A stretch of 7,085 nt of DNA from an uncultured Haloferula sp. (GTDB lineage: Bacteria; Verrucomicrobiota; Verrucomicrobiae; Verrucomicrobiales; Akkermansiaceae), in assembly GCA_946481625.1 (NCBI GenBank), contig CAMLOZ010000178.1, positions 1-7,085 on the forward strand, given 5' to 3'. Numbering within the stretch: position 1 is the stretch's first letter; every line of letters starts with the position of its first letter. Shown in pieces: positions 6,746 to 7,085 of this stretch. The position numbers and the translations under genes were made by a program. Under the pieces are notes generated by a model. The model was given only the letters and a program-made list of their open reading frames with translations, searched no databases and had not been told where the DNA came from.

Positions 6746-7085
6746 GATCGAAGTGTTCGAGCTTCACCGCCTGCTCCGCATAGGTCGCGCCCATCTCGCC
6801 GAGGAAATCCATCAGCTCGATGTTGTCGAGGGTGAAGCCCTTCCTGCTGACCTCGAGGGCGGCTTTCATTTCCGCCTCCCCGATCGACCGGTCATAGCGC
6901 GCGTAGAGGAAGGATCCCCGGGGATTCACGCGGACCAGGTCGCCGATCTCGCTATCGAGCGGATCACCGTAGCGGCACTCGCCCTGCTGGCGGCAGATCA
7001 GGTCCTGCATCCACTGGGCCGACCCGATCAACGCGGCGGGCAGGGACTTCGCCTGGCCTAACAGGTGCTCCACCAGCTTGCCGCC
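6738..7085 (-). CDS. Probable patatin-like phospholipase, C-terminal part (5' end outside window)
   Basis: The open frame enters from the right edge with 115 residues visible. The GTG at 7073-7071 is probably an internal Val (GGKLVEHLL), not a start. The stretch AQWMQDLICRQQGECRYG then DPLDSEIGDL (residues ~24-50 of the visible part), followed by FLYARYDRSIGE and a final segment LDNIELMDFLGEMGATYAE...VKLEHF, matches my recollection of the C-terminal end of bacterial patatin-like phospholipases, where an MxQDxxCRxxGxCxxGxPxDxEIGDL pattern precedes a YVRYN-like strand. Such enzymes are Ser/Asp-dyad lipid acyl hydrolases; some (CapV in CBASS) are membrane-degrading immune effectors. The GxSxG and DG[GA] catalytic motifs would be upstream and cannot be checked. 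It ends in TGA overlapping the ATG of the SLOG/membrane gene, so the two are one operon with this gene first. Confidence 0.6.
   Translation of the reverse strand, partial: GGKLVEHLLGQAKSLPAALIGSAQWMQDLICRQQGECRYGDPLDSEIGDLVRVNPRGSFLYARYDRSIGEAEMKAALEVSRKGFTLDNIELMDFLGEMGATYAEQAVKLEHFDHD

Noticed and set aside
7071..7073. GTG as start codon of the patatin-like gene
   Set aside because: The frame stays open to the window edge and the visible part resembles only the C-terminal end of the family. A 111-residue stand-alone protein is unlikely.

Overview
The window is about 7.1 kb of dense, high-GC bacterial chromosome. It holds six protein-coding genes, two of them cut by the window edges, and only about 110 bases of real intergenic sequence. 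No tRNA, rRNA, CRISPR array or insertion sequence is visible. The codon choice and the gene mix (RocG/GudB-type glutamate dehydrogenase, a glycosidase-glycosyltransferase fusion, a SNF2 ATPase) would suit a Verrucomicrobiota bacterium of the Luteolibacter/Haloferula type. That placement is an impression from the protein sequences and was not tested.

Left to right: (1) bases 1-943, + strand, the 3' part of a SNF2-family ATPase. (2) bases 909-2984, - strand, a 691-residue protein joining an N-terminal TIM-barrel glycosidase-like domain to a family 2 glycosyltransferase. It converges on the SNF2 gene and overlaps it by 35 bases. (3) bases 2985-3093, the only non-coding gap and a divergent promoter region, with a 10-base palindrome and a 7-base tandem repeat. 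(4) bases 3094-4356, + strand, a complete glutamate dehydrogenase. (5) bases 4376-5323, + strand, a 2-enoyl-thioester reductase-like (MECR/Etr1-like) oxidoreductase, 19 bases after the dehydrogenase and with a strong ribosome binding site. (6) bases 5324-6745, - strand, a protein with an N-terminal SLOG-like nucleotide-binding domain and four C-terminal membrane helices resembling SLATT/DUF4231 modules. (7) bases 6738-7085, - strand, the C-terminal end of what looks like a patatin-like phospholipase, overlapping the SLOG gene by 8 bases.

Two transcription units can be proposed. The dehydrogenase and the reductase form a metabolic pair. The patatin-like gene and the SLOG/membrane gene form a tightly coupled pair reading leftward. 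The second pair is the most interesting item. SLOG-SLATT proteins are proposed nucleotide sensors with membrane effectors in conflict systems, and patatin-like lipases are known membrane-attacking effectors, so together they may be a compact defence or stress-signalling module. Its upstream part lies outside the window, and its role is an inference.
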